DNA from: Candidatus Rifleibacteriota bacterium
GTDB taxonomy: Bacteria > Muiribacteriota > Ozemobacteria > Ozemobacterales > Ozemobacteraceae
Assembly (NCBI GenBank): GCA_015232575.1
Contig: JADFZL010000019.1
Coordinates: 1-64,000 of the forward strand
Direction: 5' to 3'
DNA length: 64,000 nucleotides
The position numbers and the translations under genes are program-made. The notes under the pieces were generated by a model, which was given only the letters and a program-made list of their open reading frames with translations, did not search any database and was not told the DNA's origin. Numbering within the stretch: position 1 is the first letter of the stretch; each line of letters begins with the position of its first letter. This document shows, piece after piece, positions 44,879 through 52,968 of the stretch.

Positions 44879-45037
44879 TCAGATTTTTTCGAACTGGTCT
44901 TTTCCCACTCCGCATGCAGGGCAAACCCAATCTTCGGGAATTTTTTCAAAAGGCGTTCCAGGAGCAATACCACTATCAGGATCGCCCTCAGCAGGATCAT
45001 AAACATAACCACAAACAGTGCATTTCCACTTACTCAT
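44879..45037 (-). CDS. Rubredoxin
   Basis: A complete 52-residue rubredoxin. The start ATG 45035-45037 follows GGAGGTTAAATAA. It reads M-S-K-W-K-C-T-V-C-G-Y-V-Y-D-P-A-E-G-D, then P-G-T-P-F-E-x-I-P-E-D-W-V-C-P-A-C-G, ending F-E-K-I. All four iron-binding Cys (C-x2-C and C-x2-C) and the conserved aromatic residues are present. Rubredoxins carry single electrons in anaerobes, often to oxygen- or peroxide-reducing enzymes, none of which is in the window. It sits between CheW-like and AsmA-like genes on the same strand. Confidence 0.95.
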   Translation of the reverse strand: MSKWKCTVCGYVYDPAEGDPDSGIAPGTPFEKIPEDWVCPACGVGKDQFEKI

Positions 45038-45086
45038 TTATTTAACCTCCGAAAATTTATGTTACATATCACCTGAATTGATATTT

Positions 45087-45590
45087 CTATAAACAACCAA
45101 GGAATTTCCTGCATTTGAAAATTTCTTCATTATCAGCCTGCGACAACAATGAATCTATATTTATTATTCCTACTTGCTGATTCTTAAGCGGAACAATCCG
45201 ATCAACAAAGAAGGGCCACTTCTCTACCCCGGGAAGGCTTACTTCAGGCTCAATCATTGCTATTTCAGATAAAATATCACCAATTATAAAGCCAATATAC
45301 GAATTATTAATATTCAAAATAAGGATTTTATTTCTCTCGTTCGGCTCAGACTGAATATTGTGCAGTAAAAAATAATTTATTATGGGAATATAATGCCCTC
45401 TAATTACAACAACTCCCTCAATCCATTGTGGGGCTGTCTGAATTTTCTTTAATGGCGTATCTGCAGATATTATCTCTGCAACCTGGTCAGTGTAAACTCC
45501 AAATTTTTTTCCTGCAAGCTCAATGACAATTATCTGCCTGGAATTTGCAGACACCGTCCTCTTCCCAGGAAACTGAAATACCTTTCCCAT
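45087..45590 (-). CDS. CheW-like chemosensory adaptor
   Basis: A 167-residue protein; the start ATG 45588-45590 follows AAAAAGGAGTGATGTT. Residues ~18-155 match a CheW domain: I-I-V-I-E-L-A-G-K-K-F-G-V-Y-T-D-Q-V-A-E-I, W-I-E-G-V-V-V-I-R-G-x-x-I-P-I-I-N, and I-G-F-I-I-G-D-I. CheW couples receptors to CheA kinase; no CheA or receptor gene is in the window. A three-hairpin repeat forms its 5' leader. Confidence 0.8.
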   Translation of the reverse strand: MGKVFQFPGKRTVSANSRQIIVIELAGKKFGVYTDQVAEIISADTPLKKIQTAPQWIEGVVVIRGHYIPIINYFLLHNIQSEPNERNKILILNINNSYIGFIIGDILSEIAMIEPEVSLPGVEKWPFFVDRIVPLKNQQVGIINIDSLLSQADNEEIFKCRKFLGCL

Positions 45591-45601
45591 AACATCACTC
45601 C

Positions 45602-45828
45602 TTTTTAGAGGGGGCACGCGCCCCCTCTCGCCGGTCGAACTTGTTCGACCGTCTCACTCCCCGCGTTCGAGCACTTTGCGCTCTCAGGGGCACGCGCCCC
45701 CTCTCGCCGGTCGAACTTGTTCGACCGTCTCACTCCCCGCGTTCGAGCACTTTGTGCTCTCAGGGGCACGCGCCCCTCTCGCCGGTCGAACTTGTTCGAC
45801 CGTCTCACTCCCCGCGTTCAAGCACTTA
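45602..45828 (-). repeat. Three-hairpin repeat element, copy C (three units)
   Basis: Three tandem ~75-base units. Stem 1 is AGAGGGGGC/GCCCCCTCT, shortened in later units. Stem 2 is CGGTCGAAC/GTTCGACCG with a TT loop. Stem 3 is GAGCAC/GTGCTC, with one A-C mismatch in the first unit. On the minus strand stem 1 of the gene-proximal unit runs directly into AAAAAGGAG, the ribosome site of the CheW-like gene. Confidence 0.85.
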
Positions 45829-45830
45829 AT

Positions 45831-46235
45831 AAATTTTATGTATTGTATCAGATTCTGAAAAAAAATCCAGCTTTTTACATCTCAAAATTTTTCTTACATA
45901 TCTTTTTTAACGAAAATATTTACAGTTTGTATTACCCTCAGCAGCTTATTATACAAAAATCAGTATCTATTCAATAATTCCTGACAAATCGTAGACGTGG
46001 CATCTTGCCGCGTTTGTCTTAAGCTTCTGAAAGCCGCTTCTACGATTTCTTTCCGATATTTATTGAGTAGATATAAAAATTATCTGATGAATTTTCATCA
46101 ATTTGCTGATTTAACTGATGAATTTTTGATATTTTTCTTTTAATGGTCACAAAATAAGCTCTGAATGATATTGGAATTCTGGCCTGATTTTTGCTCCTTA
46201 CATTTGCCTGGAAAATGACAACGGAGGAAAACAAA
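45831..46235. other. Intergenic stretch with a large imperfect palindrome
   Basis: About 400 bases without a gene between the CheW leader and 46236. Positions 45987-46052 form a palindrome: AAATCGTAGA pairs with TCTACGATTT, and an inner GGCATCTTGCC can fold. Two direct TGATGAATTTT repeats lie near 46084-46130. No promoter pair is clear. Confidence 0.5.
45987..46052. repeat. Imperfect palindromic element with nested hairpin
   Basis: Outer arms CAAATCGTAGA and TCTACGATTT are separated by about 45 bases that contain GGCATCTTGCC. It looks like a short palindromic interspersed element; only this copy was seen in the window. Confidence 0.55.
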
Positions 46236-46907
46236 ATGAATATCTCTAAAATATTAATGACTATCGGATTAAGCCTTGGATTAAACTTTTTTGTCTTTCA
46301 AAATATTCTTTCTGCAGAAAATTCTCTCCAACTGAAAACTCAGAACACAATATGCAGCGAAATCATCTCTTCATCAGATGGAGATTCCATAAAATCTGCT
46401 ATTTCCTCTTTATCCGAAGAAACTCGTTCAATAATGGTTGATAAAATTAAATTTGCAATAGTACAAGAAAATCGAAACGATTTGAAAGTTTTTCTCCCAC
46501 AAATTGAACAACTCCTCCGAACATCTCCACAGCTGAGCCGTGAAAATATTATGGGTATTCCCCTCAGGCCTGGAAAATTGAAAGCTTCAGTGCTTTTCAT
46601 CAGCAAGACAGCTTCTATCCTGCGCTGTGACAATAGCGTCATTGAAATTATCATAGATCAGCTTCGAATTACAATAAAAGCAATTCCGGGCTCTTCCAAT
46701 CGTGCAACAGCAGAATTCTCAGGAAAATCACCGGTTGGCGAGACTCCAAAAGAACCAATGGTTGGAACAATAACCGTTTCCGGCAACACCGCCACTGTTA
46801 ACAGCGATGATGGCAGATGGCTAAAGCTTGATTATAAAGGGGAAGGAACCTATAAATTCAGCAGCAGCATTAATTCAGCAACTATTACAGCCAAATACAT
46901 TGACTGA
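46236..46907 (+). CDS. Secreted hypothetical protein (223 aa)
   Basis: The start ATG 46236 follows ACGGAGGAAAACAAA. A signal peptide ends near I-L-S-A-E-N. The middle is helical (I-K-S-A-I-S-S-L-S-E-E-T-R-S-I-M) and the C-terminal ~100 residues are beta-rich (G-T-I-T-V-S-G-N-T-A-T-V-N-S-D-D-G-R-W). No family is recognised. It has its own terminator at 46938. Confidence 0.65.
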   Translation: MNISKILMTIGLSLGLNFFVFQNILSAENSLQLKTQNTICSEIISSSDGDSIKSAISSLSEETRSIMVDKIKFAIVQENRNDLKVFLPQIEQLLRTSPQLSRENIMGIPLRPGKLKASVLFISKTASILRCDNSVIEIIIDQLRITIKAIPGSSNRATAEFSGKSPVGETPKEPMVGTITVSGNTATVNSDDGRWLKLDYKGEGTYKFSSSINSATITAKYID

Positions 46908-46937
46908 TTCTCCAACAGATCGGCTAATTTAACTTAA

Positions 46938-46987
46938 AGCCACTTTTATCATTTGAGTATGTTCAAAGTGGCTGTTTTTGTTTTTTT
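46938..46987 (+). terminator. Rho-independent terminator
   Basis: AGCCACTTT at 46938-46946 pairs with AAAGTGGCT at 46965-46973, followed by GTTTTTGTTTTTTT. It ends the transcript of 46236-46907. Confidence 0.85.
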
Positions 46988-47031
46988 CGAAACATGCTTA
47001 AATAATAAACATTTTTAAGGGAGAGTGAACA

Positions 47032-47505
47032 ATGATTGGAAAAAAGTTATTTTCGTTTCTTTTATTAGGTCTGACTATTTCATGTTGTACAGGCTGTGGA
47101 AGTTCTGATACGTCCGGAAGTTCCAGGCAAATAATTCCGACGTTAGAAACAACTCAAAGTTTTGAGGGAAGCCGCTCAGATGTTCCATCAGCAATAAACA
47201 ACCTTTCTTCAGCACTGATAGAAAAAAATCCTGAAGCTGCAGCCGCAGTTTTTACTCCTGAAGTAAGAGACGAATATCTTCGTGTATTCACCACCGATCC
47301 TGAGGCTTTTCAACAATTCGGAATGGCAATAAAAAACGCATCCATGACCTTTCAGGACTTTGATCATGTTGCAGCAAGTCTCCTTCAGGATTCCCCATCA
47401 TTACAGAATTATCAGTCTTCTGAAGTACTTATTGAGCATGATTCTATGGAATTTTGCATAAAACTTCAAAAGCGAGACGGAACATGGTTTGTTCAGAGCC
47501 TTTAA
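47032..47505 (+). CDS. Putative lipoprotein (157 aa)
   Basis: The start follows GGGAGAGTGAACA. The signal peptide ends in I-S-C-C-T-G-C-G-S-S, with a Cys-rich lipobox-like site. The mature part has A-I-N-N-L-S-S-A-L-I-E-K-N-P-E-A-A-A-A-V-F-T-P-E-V and ends D-G-T-W-F-V-Q-S-L, reminiscent of small SnoaL/NTF2-like lipoproteins, though this is weak. It ends 11 bases before the phospholipase C-like gene and is likely co-transcribed with it. Confidence 0.65.
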   Translation: MIGKKLFSFLLLGLTISCCTGCGSSDTSGSSRQIIPTLETTQSFEGSRSDVPSAINNLSSALIEKNPEAAAAVFTPEVRDEYLRVFTTDPEAFQQFGMAIKNASMTFQDFDHVAASLLQDSPSLQNYQSSEVLIEHDSMEFCIKLQKRDGTWFVQSL

Positions 47506-47516
47506 GGGAAAAAAAG

Positions 47517-49031
47517 ATGAATACCGTTAAAATACAAGTTTATTTAAAAAAATGTTTTTTCTTCCTGGTTGCTGCAATCTCTCTTTCTCTGCCAGCATAT
47601 TCATGGGACGATGTGTACAAAACCCACCAGGCAATGACCCAGCATGGATTCAAGCTGTTTCTGAACAAAGCGGCTTCAAACAGGAAATATTCAGGCTGTA
47701 GATATCGTTCTGATGCTATTTTCACCGGAGTTTCCATTGAAAAGTGGAATTCCATTTTCATGAAAAAAATGGAAGTAAAAAGCAATTTTGAGGGCTGGCT
47801 GACACGAGCTGCTACAGCTGCCGACAACCGGTTTGATGAAAAATATTCTTACATTCTGACTACGGTCGGTTCTGCCTACTCTGGTCTCAGACATTTCTAC
47901 AGCCCGAATAACATTAAAACTCCCGGCGCCAGATGGCTTACCGATGAATATTATCTGCTGCTGGAAAACATTATCGAAAAGGTGAATCCATGCATTGACG
48001 CAATAACATGGGGGACCTCATATACATCAAATGCTTATTCATGGAACAATTCGCTTGTATTGTACAAAGCAGCTATGGAAAATACCATACCAGCAAATTC
48101 AAGCAAATACAGTCTTAATGGATCTGTGTCACGTGAGAAACTTTTTGCAGCATCTTACAGAGCATTGGGCGAAACACTTCACATTCTCCAGGACATGACT
48201 GTTCCGGCGCATGTTAGAAATGACGCACACACAAAACCAGACGTTGATACCATGGAAAACACAATTTACGAAAACACCGTCAACACAATCATGAATGGAA
48301 TAACTCCGGGCTGGTACACTTCTGATGCAGGAAATATCTCCGGGCTCACTACAGCTGAACTAATGGCAAAAACAGCACAATTCACAAATGAAAACTTTTT
48401 CAGTGACGACACTATTCAGGGAAAAAACATTCAGCCAAAACATCCTTCTGTACACACATTCCCAAAACCTCTCCTGGACGACTGCTCCAGAGAAACAACA
48501 AAGAAACTTCTGCTTAAATCAACCAGTTTTTACAGAAATTTTTCCGGTTATGGATCAATCCCCATGGCACAGGAAAAACTCAGTTCCAAGATCCTGCAAA
48601 ATGTCGGCAACCTGCTTAATGTTAACATCAATAGTTGTCATATTCCTGCAGATTTTGCAAAAAAACAGGCGGGAGTGCTTATTCCAATCGCTGTTTTCGG
48701 AAGTTCCGAAATTCTGGACAGATTTTTTCCAACAATCACTTTGAACGCAAATCTTGCAACCAACAATGGAGTAAGTACTTTAGTCGCAAAGATGGTACAT
48801 CTCATTAACCAGGATATCTGCTGGAAAGCATCAGGACTTGCTGCAATAGAATATTCCGGACCAGGGGAAATTTGGGTCAACGGGAAAAAAGCAATGGACG
48901 TAACTTTCCAAAAAGGCTCAATGCCTTCAGTTTCATCCGGCAATGTGAAATCAGGAGATAAAATCGAAGTCAGAGTCCTTGCTGGAGCCTGCGAATACCG
49001 CAGCCCTGTTCTCACTGTTTCAGCAAAATAG
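47517..49031 (+). CDS. Secreted zinc-dependent phospholipase C-like enzyme
   Basis: A 504-residue protein; the ATG 47517 follows AAGGGAAAAAAAG. The signal peptide ends P-A-Y-S and the mature chain would begin W-D-D-V-Y-K-T-H-Q-A-M-T-Q-H. In Bacillus zinc phospholipase C the mature N-terminal Trp1 and His14 ligate zinc; here Trp1 and a His at mature position 14 are both present. L-G-E-T-L-H-I-L-Q-D-M-T-V-P-A-H-V-R-N-D-A-H matches the family's metal-binding helix. The C-terminal ~120 residues form an extra domain. Substrate (phospholipid or, as in P1 nucleases of the same fold, nucleic acid) is not settled. A terminator follows at 49105. Confidence 0.8.
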   Translation: MNTVKIQVYLKKCFFFLVAAISLSLPAYSWDDVYKTHQAMTQHGFKLFLNKAASNRKYSGCRYRSDAIFTGVSIEKWNSIFMKKMEVKSNFEGWLTRAATAADNRFDEKYSYILTTVGSAYSGLRHFYSPNNIKTPGARWLTDEYYLLLENIIEKVNPCIDAITWGTSYTSNAYSWNNSLVLYKAAMENTIPANSSKYSLNGSVSREKLFAASYRALGETLHILQDMTVPAHVRNDAHTKPDVDTMENTIYENTVNTIMNGITPGWYTSDAGNISGLTTAELMAKTAQFTNENFFSDDTIQGKNIQPKHPSVHTFPKPLLDDCSRETTKKLLLKSTSFYRNFSGYGSIPMAQEKLSSKILQNVGNLLNVNINSCHIPADFAKKQAGVLIPIAVFGSSEILDRFFPTITLNANLATNNGVSTLVAKMVHLINQDICWKASGLAAIEYSGPGEIWVNGKKAMDVTFQKGSMPSVSSGNVKSGDKIEVRVLAGACEYRSPVLTVSAK

Positions 49032-49104
49032 ATCACAGGCAAGGCACAGATAATCATAATAGGCGAAATCTCATGTGTGGCTTTGAGTAGATAAATTTAG
49101 AATT

Positions 49105-49149
49105 CTGCATAATAATGATTTATTATCGTTATCATGCAGATTTTTTTTT
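49105..49149 (+). terminator. Rho-independent terminator
   Basis: CTGCAT at 49105-49110 pairs with ATGCAG at 49134-49139, with additional AT pairing inside, followed by a run of nine T. It ends the phospholipase C-like transcript. Confidence 0.7.
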
Positions 49150-49167
49150 CGATTTGCGAAAGTTCAC

Positions 49168-49195
49168 TTGACATGATGCAGCGATAATGTATAAT
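49168..49195 (+). promoter_or_regulatory. Consensus sigma-70 promoter for the citrate lyase genes
   Basis: TTGACA at 49168-49173 and TATAAT at 49190-49195, both perfect consensus, are 16 bases apart. The leader to the ATG at 49250 is about 50 bases and holds a strong TCGGAGGTGATTAGGA ribosome site. Confidence 0.8.
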
Positions 49196-49249
49196 CTTTC
49201 AGTTTAAATATATATATTACGGGCTAAATATCCTCGGAGGTGATTAGGA

Positions 49250-50452
49250 ATGAGTGAAAACATGATTTTTAAATCCGGATCTGAAGGAAAATCAGATTTG
49301 ACTGTTGTTTTTGAACCTGATTATCCTGGTTTTGAAATTGTTATTGAGTCAAGCATCAAAAAGCTTTTCGGAAAGCTGATCAGAAAGACTGTTGAAGAAG
49401 CATGCTCTTTCTTCGGCGTTAAAACCGGAAAACTTCTCATAAAAGACGATGGCGCTCTTGATTTTATTATCTGGGCAAGAATTGAAGCTGTTTTGCGTCT
49501 TGCCGGAAAAGCTTCCGCCCCGAAAATACAAGTTCCAAAAAGACGCCCCTCTCAAAAAGACCGTCTCAGAAGAACAAGGCTTTATATTCCGGGAAATCAG
49601 CCCGATCTGATGTTAAATGCAGGCTTGTTTGGCGCGGATTCGATCATCCTTGATCTTGAAGACTCAGTAGCGCCATCTCAGAAATTTGAGTCAAGAGTTC
49701 TTGTAAGAAGAATGCTTGAAAATGCCGAGTCCTTTTTTCCGACCGGCGAAATTATTGTACGAATTAATCCAATGAATGGTCCTTTTGGTCGCAGCGACCT
49801 TCTTGAAGTTGTTCCGGCGTTGCCGCATGTAATTCTTATTCCGAAATGCGAAAGTTCTTCAGACGTAATTGATGTCGAACAATTCGTCCGCGAAATAGAA
49901 GAAAAACATGGTGTTCAGGGAAGAATTCTCTTCATGCCGCTCATTGAAACGGGAAAAGGCGTCGTAAACGCTCCATCAGTTGCTTCAGCAAGCCCGAGAA
50001 ACGTTGCGCTGTGCTTTGGCGCCGAAGATTACACAAAAGACCTCGGAATTGTACGTACCCGCGAAGGACGCGAATCATTTCTGGCAAGACAACAGATTGT
50101 TCTTGCATCAAAAGCGGCTGATATTCAAGCCATCGACACAGTATATTCTGATGTCGGAGACGAAGCTGGGCTTATTGCATCAGCACAGGAAGCCAAATCC
50201 CTTGGATTTGTCGGAAAGGGAATCATTCATCCACGGCAGGTGGACCCTGTTCACAAAGCATTCGCGCCATCAGAACAGGAACTTGAAGAAGCAAAGAAAA
50301 TTGTTGCAGCACTTGAGGAAGCGAAGAAAAGCGGCTCAGGAGTTGTTTCACTTGGCTCAAAGATGATTGACGCTCCTGTAGCAGAAAGAGCTCAGAAAGT
50401 AATTGATCTGGCCAAAAAGATCAGAATGATTGACAGCGAGGAGATCCAGTAA
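49250..50452 (+). CDS. Citrate lyase acyl-carrier and beta subunit fusion (CitD-CitE)
   Basis: A 400-residue protein. Residues 1-90 match CitD, the acyl carrier protein: S-G-S-E-G-K-S-D near residue 10 and D-D-G-A-L-D-F-I-I-W-A-R-I-E-A. The prosthetic-group Ser region differs from the Klebsiella L-E-S-S-D form: the first Ser position is Lys and the second is Ser15. Residues 107-400 match CitE (HpcH/CitE TIM barrel): R-R-T-R-L-Y-I-P-G-N-Q-P, I-I-L-D-L-E-D-S-V-A-P, V-R-I-N-P, C-F-G-A-E-D-Y and G-K-G-I-I-H-P-R-Q. Usually these are separate genes. The enzyme cleaves citryl-carrier to oxaloacetate and acetyl-carrier. It overlaps citF by one base. CitC, CitG and CitX are not in the window. Confidence 0.9.
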   Translation: MSENMIFKSGSEGKSDLTVVFEPDYPGFEIVIESSIKKLFGKLIRKTVEEACSFFGVKTGKLLIKDDGALDFIIWARIEAVLRLAGKASAPKIQVPKRRPSQKDRLRRTRLYIPGNQPDLMLNAGLFGADSIILDLEDSVAPSQKFESRVLVRRMLENAESFFPTGEIIVRINPMNGPFGRSDLLEVVPALPHVILIPKCESSSDVIDVEQFVREIEEKHGVQGRILFMPLIETGKGVVNAPSVASASPRNVALCFGAEDYTKDLGIVRTREGRESFLARQQIVLASKAADIQAIDTVYSDVGDEAGLIASAQEAKSLGFVGKGIIHPRQVDPVHKAFAPSEQELEEAKKIVAALEEAKKSGSGVVSLGSKMIDAPVAERAQKVIDLAKKIRMIDSEEIQ

Positions 50453-52005
50453 TGAATTTCATAAACAACACCCTTGGAAGAAAAATTCCCGATGAAGTAA
50501 ACGGCAGAGCTGTGAAGCCATTCAGAGGGGCTTTTGCAGACGAAGGCGGCGGACGCATTGCGACAAGAAAAATTTCTACTGTCAGACATAAAGGCCGCAT
50601 TAATAAAGTCGTAGGCGGCTGGAATGAGCTTTTCACGCATTTGCAGCCACATTCCGGAATGACTATTTCTTTTCACCACCATTTCCGAAATGGCGACTAC
50701 ATGATTAACGAAGTCATCAACCGACTTGCTGCGCTTGGCTTGAAAGACCTTGTAATTGCTCCGTCTGCACTGTTTCCGGTTCATGATCAGCTTGTTGACC
50801 TTATTAAAAGCGGTGTAATTTCTCATGTCGAAGGCTCTATGAACGGCCAGGTTGGAGTAGCGTGTTCAAAAGGATTCATGAAACGCACAGCGATACTGCG
50901 CTCACATGGCGGACGCGCGCGTGCAATTCAAGACGGAGACCTTCACATAGATATAGCCTTCATAGTTGCACCAACAGCAGATGAGCTGGGAAATGCAAAC
51001 GGAGTAAACGGCCCTTCAGCCTGCGGACCACTTGGATATGCACTTGCTGATTCACAATTTGCAGATCAGGTTGTAGTAATAACTGATAATCTTGTCCCCT
51101 ACCCTTGTGTTCCATGGTCAATTATGGGTGGAAACGTTGATTACGTGCTGAAAGTCGACAAAGTCGGCGACCCGGAGAAAATTGTTTCAGGAACAACCCG
51201 TCTTACAAAATCTCCAACTCAGCTTATGATCGCAGAATTGGCCGCTAAATTCGTTGATGCAGCCGGTTTCGTAAAAGATGGCTTTTCCTTCCAGGCTGGT
51301 GCGGGAGGCATATCACTTGCTTTCACAGTGTTTCTTGGCAATATAATGAGAGAGAAAAAAGTCAAAGCATCTTTTGTACACGGCGGATCAACTGAAATAT
51401 TGGTGAATCTACTCAACGAAAATCTCATTGATTATATACTTGACCTGCAGGCATTCGATCTTCCGGCAGTCAGATCGCTGAAAGACAACAAAAGACATAT
51501 TGAATCCCCGCCATTCAGCTCATATTTACAACACGCGAAGGGATGCCTTGCCAACATGCTCGACGTCGGAGTGCTCGGAGCAACCGAAATCGATATAGAT
51601 TTCAATGCAAACGTCAACACTCACAGTGACGGAATGCTTCTGCATGGCACAGGCGGATTCTCTGACGTAGCCGCCGGATCAGGATGCACAATACTTACTG
51701 CTCCATCATTTCGAAAACGTATTCCAATAATAAAAGAGAGAGTAACGACTATTACCGCACCAGGTGAAGTTGTTGATGTGCTGGTCACAGAACGCGGAAT
51801 CTGCATAAATCCTCGCAGATCTGATATTCTGGATCGCGTGAAAAACAGCGGTCTGCCGATTATTCCAATTCGTGAACTGATGGATAAAGTTCACACGCTC
51901 ACTGGAATTCCTGAAAAACCGAAACTCGGTGATCGTCCGGTTGCACTTATTGAATGGCGCGATGGAACAGTCATCGACAGCGTCTGGCAAGTCCTCGAAG
52001 ATTGA
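50452..52005 (+). CDS. citF: Citrate lyase alpha subunit (citrate:acyl-carrier transferase)
   Basis: A 517-residue protein, the usual CitF length, starting at the TAATG overlap with the CitDE stop and preceded by GAGGAGATCCAG. Recognisable blocks are S-F-H-H-H-F-R-N-G-D-Y near the N-terminus, G-S-M-N-G-Q-V-G, N-G-P-S-A-C-G-P-L-G-Y-A, F-Q-A-G-A-G-G-I-S-L-A and T-E-I-D-I-D-F-N-A-N-V-N-T-H-S-D-G. CitF transfers the carrier onto citrate in the anaerobic citrate fermentation route. A citrate transporter is not seen nearby. Three hairpin-repeat units follow its stop. Confidence 0.95.
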   Translation: MNFINNTLGRKIPDEVNGRAVKPFRGAFADEGGGRIATRKISTVRHKGRINKVVGGWNELFTHLQPHSGMTISFHHHFRNGDYMINEVINRLAALGLKDLVIAPSALFPVHDQLVDLIKSGVISHVEGSMNGQVGVACSKGFMKRTAILRSHGGRARAIQDGDLHIDIAFIVAPTADELGNANGVNGPSACGPLGYALADSQFADQVVVITDNLVPYPCVPWSIMGGNVDYVLKVDKVGDPEKIVSGTTRLTKSPTQLMIAELAAKFVDAAGFVKDGFSFQAGAGGISLAFTVFLGNIMREKKVKASFVHGGSTEILVNLLNENLIDYILDLQAFDLPAVRSLKDNKRHIESPPFSSYLQHAKGCLANMLDVGVLGATEIDIDFNANVNTHSDGMLLHGTGGFSDVAAGSGCTILTAPSFRKRIPIIKERVTTITAPGEVVDVLVTERGICINPRRSDILDRVKNSGLPIIPIRELMDKVHTLTGIPEKPKLGDRPVALIEWRDGTVIDSVWQVLED

Positions 52006-52013
52006 ATGAATTT

Positions 52014-52339
52014 TTTAGAGGGGGCACGCGCCCCCTCTCGCCGGTCGAACAAGTTCGACCGTCTCACTCCCCGCGTTCGAGCACTTTGTGCTCTCATTGA
52101 GGAATTGACCATGCTATGCGCGTTGTGCACTTTGTGCTATCAGGGACACGCAATTCCTCTCGCCGGTCGAACAGGTTCGACCGTCTCACTCCCCGCGTTC
52201 GAGCACTTTGTGCTCTCATTGAGGAATTGACCATGCTATGCGCGTTGTGCACTTTGTGCTATCAGGGACAGCAATTCCTCTCGCCGGTTGAACAGGTTCG
52301 ACCGTCTCACTCCCCGCGTTCGAGCACTTTGTGCTCTCA
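52014..52339. repeat. Three-hairpin repeat element, copy D (three units), between convergent genes
   Basis: The first unit has AGAGGGGGC/GCCCCCTCT, CGGTCGAAC/GTTCGACCG and GAGCAC/GTGCTC. The next two ~120-base units replace stem 1 by GAGGAATTG...CAATTCCTC, another paired change, and add a GTGCACTTTGTGC-type hairpin. It follows citF directly and, unlike the other copies, does not precede a gene start. This accounts for most of 52006-52401. Confidence 0.85.
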
Positions 52340-52401
52340 AAGAAAAGTTGTCTGACTGAAATGTATTTGGACGTTTTTTGTTCGGTAAGTTGATTGTCTG
52401 A

Positions 52402-52797
52402 TCAGGCTTTGAAGCCAGCTTTTAATACGGCTTTTCTGAAATCGTTGAAATCAGACTCTATTTTGTCAATGCTGGCATTGACAGTTGCAAGATCTCCCGA
52501 TTTTGCTGCAAGCTCCACTTGTAATGCTGTATTCATAAGGACCTCAGCACTTACATTCCCGGAAGCACCTTTTATAGAATGAACAGCTTTCGATGCCCTT
52601 GCCAGATCACCACACAGTGCTGATTCGTTTAACTCTGATAATCTACGCTTGAAATCCGCAAAAAAAGTAATCAGAACTTCATTGATAAGATCAACGTCAT
52701 CCATCAGACGATCTTTTAAGTCTGCAACATTCAAAACCTGAAAAGCGACACGACCTGATGCTTCTGTGTCACTGGAACCCCCATTTTCATTATTCAT
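52402..52797 (-). CDS. HPt (histidine phosphotransfer) domain protein
   Basis: A 131-residue protein starting at ATG 52795-52797 behind GGGGAGGCATTCT. Residues ~25-128 form a four-helix HPt domain. The phosphorylatable His lies in K-A-V-H-S-I-K-G-A-S-G-N-V, the classical H-x-[L/I]-K-G-[A/S]-[S/A]-[G/A] motif. Stand-alone HPt proteins shuttle phosphate between hybrid kinases and response regulators; no kinase is adjacent, so the partner is unknown. Confidence 0.85.
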   Translation of the reverse strand: MNNENGGSSDTEASGRVAFQVLNVADLKDRLMDDVDLINEVLITFFADFKRRLSELNESALCGDLARASKAVHSIKGASGNVSAEVLMNTALQVELAAKSGDLATVNASIDKIESDFNDFRKAVLKAGFKA

Positions 52798-52968
52798 TAG
52801 AATGCCTCCCCTGGGTATTTTTCATACCTCATGTATATAATATAGTCAAAAAATACAAAATAATCCAGAAAAAAAATATTGCATCCCATAATCAGTGAAT
52901 ATATTATAATATGAAAACTGCATTGAAATATTCGAAACGCATGAATTCAACTTTGAAAGAAAAAGATA

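Noticed and set aside
45605..45977. Overlapping Arg/Ser/Pro-rich reading frames across the hairpin repeats (also at 22.4, 34.7 and 52.0-52.3 kb)
   Set aside because: They occur in several frames on both strands, lack ribosome sites, and follow directly from the palindromic repeat sequence. They are not genes.
22361..52339. CRISPR array for the tandem hairpin units
   Set aside because: Units are adjacent without unique spacers, copy number is two or three, and no cas genes are present.
22361..52339. Rho-independent terminators for the GC-rich stem 1 hairpins
   Set aside because: The T-run precedes the stem on the plus strand, and A, not T, follows it on the minus strand, so neither direction has a stem followed by T.
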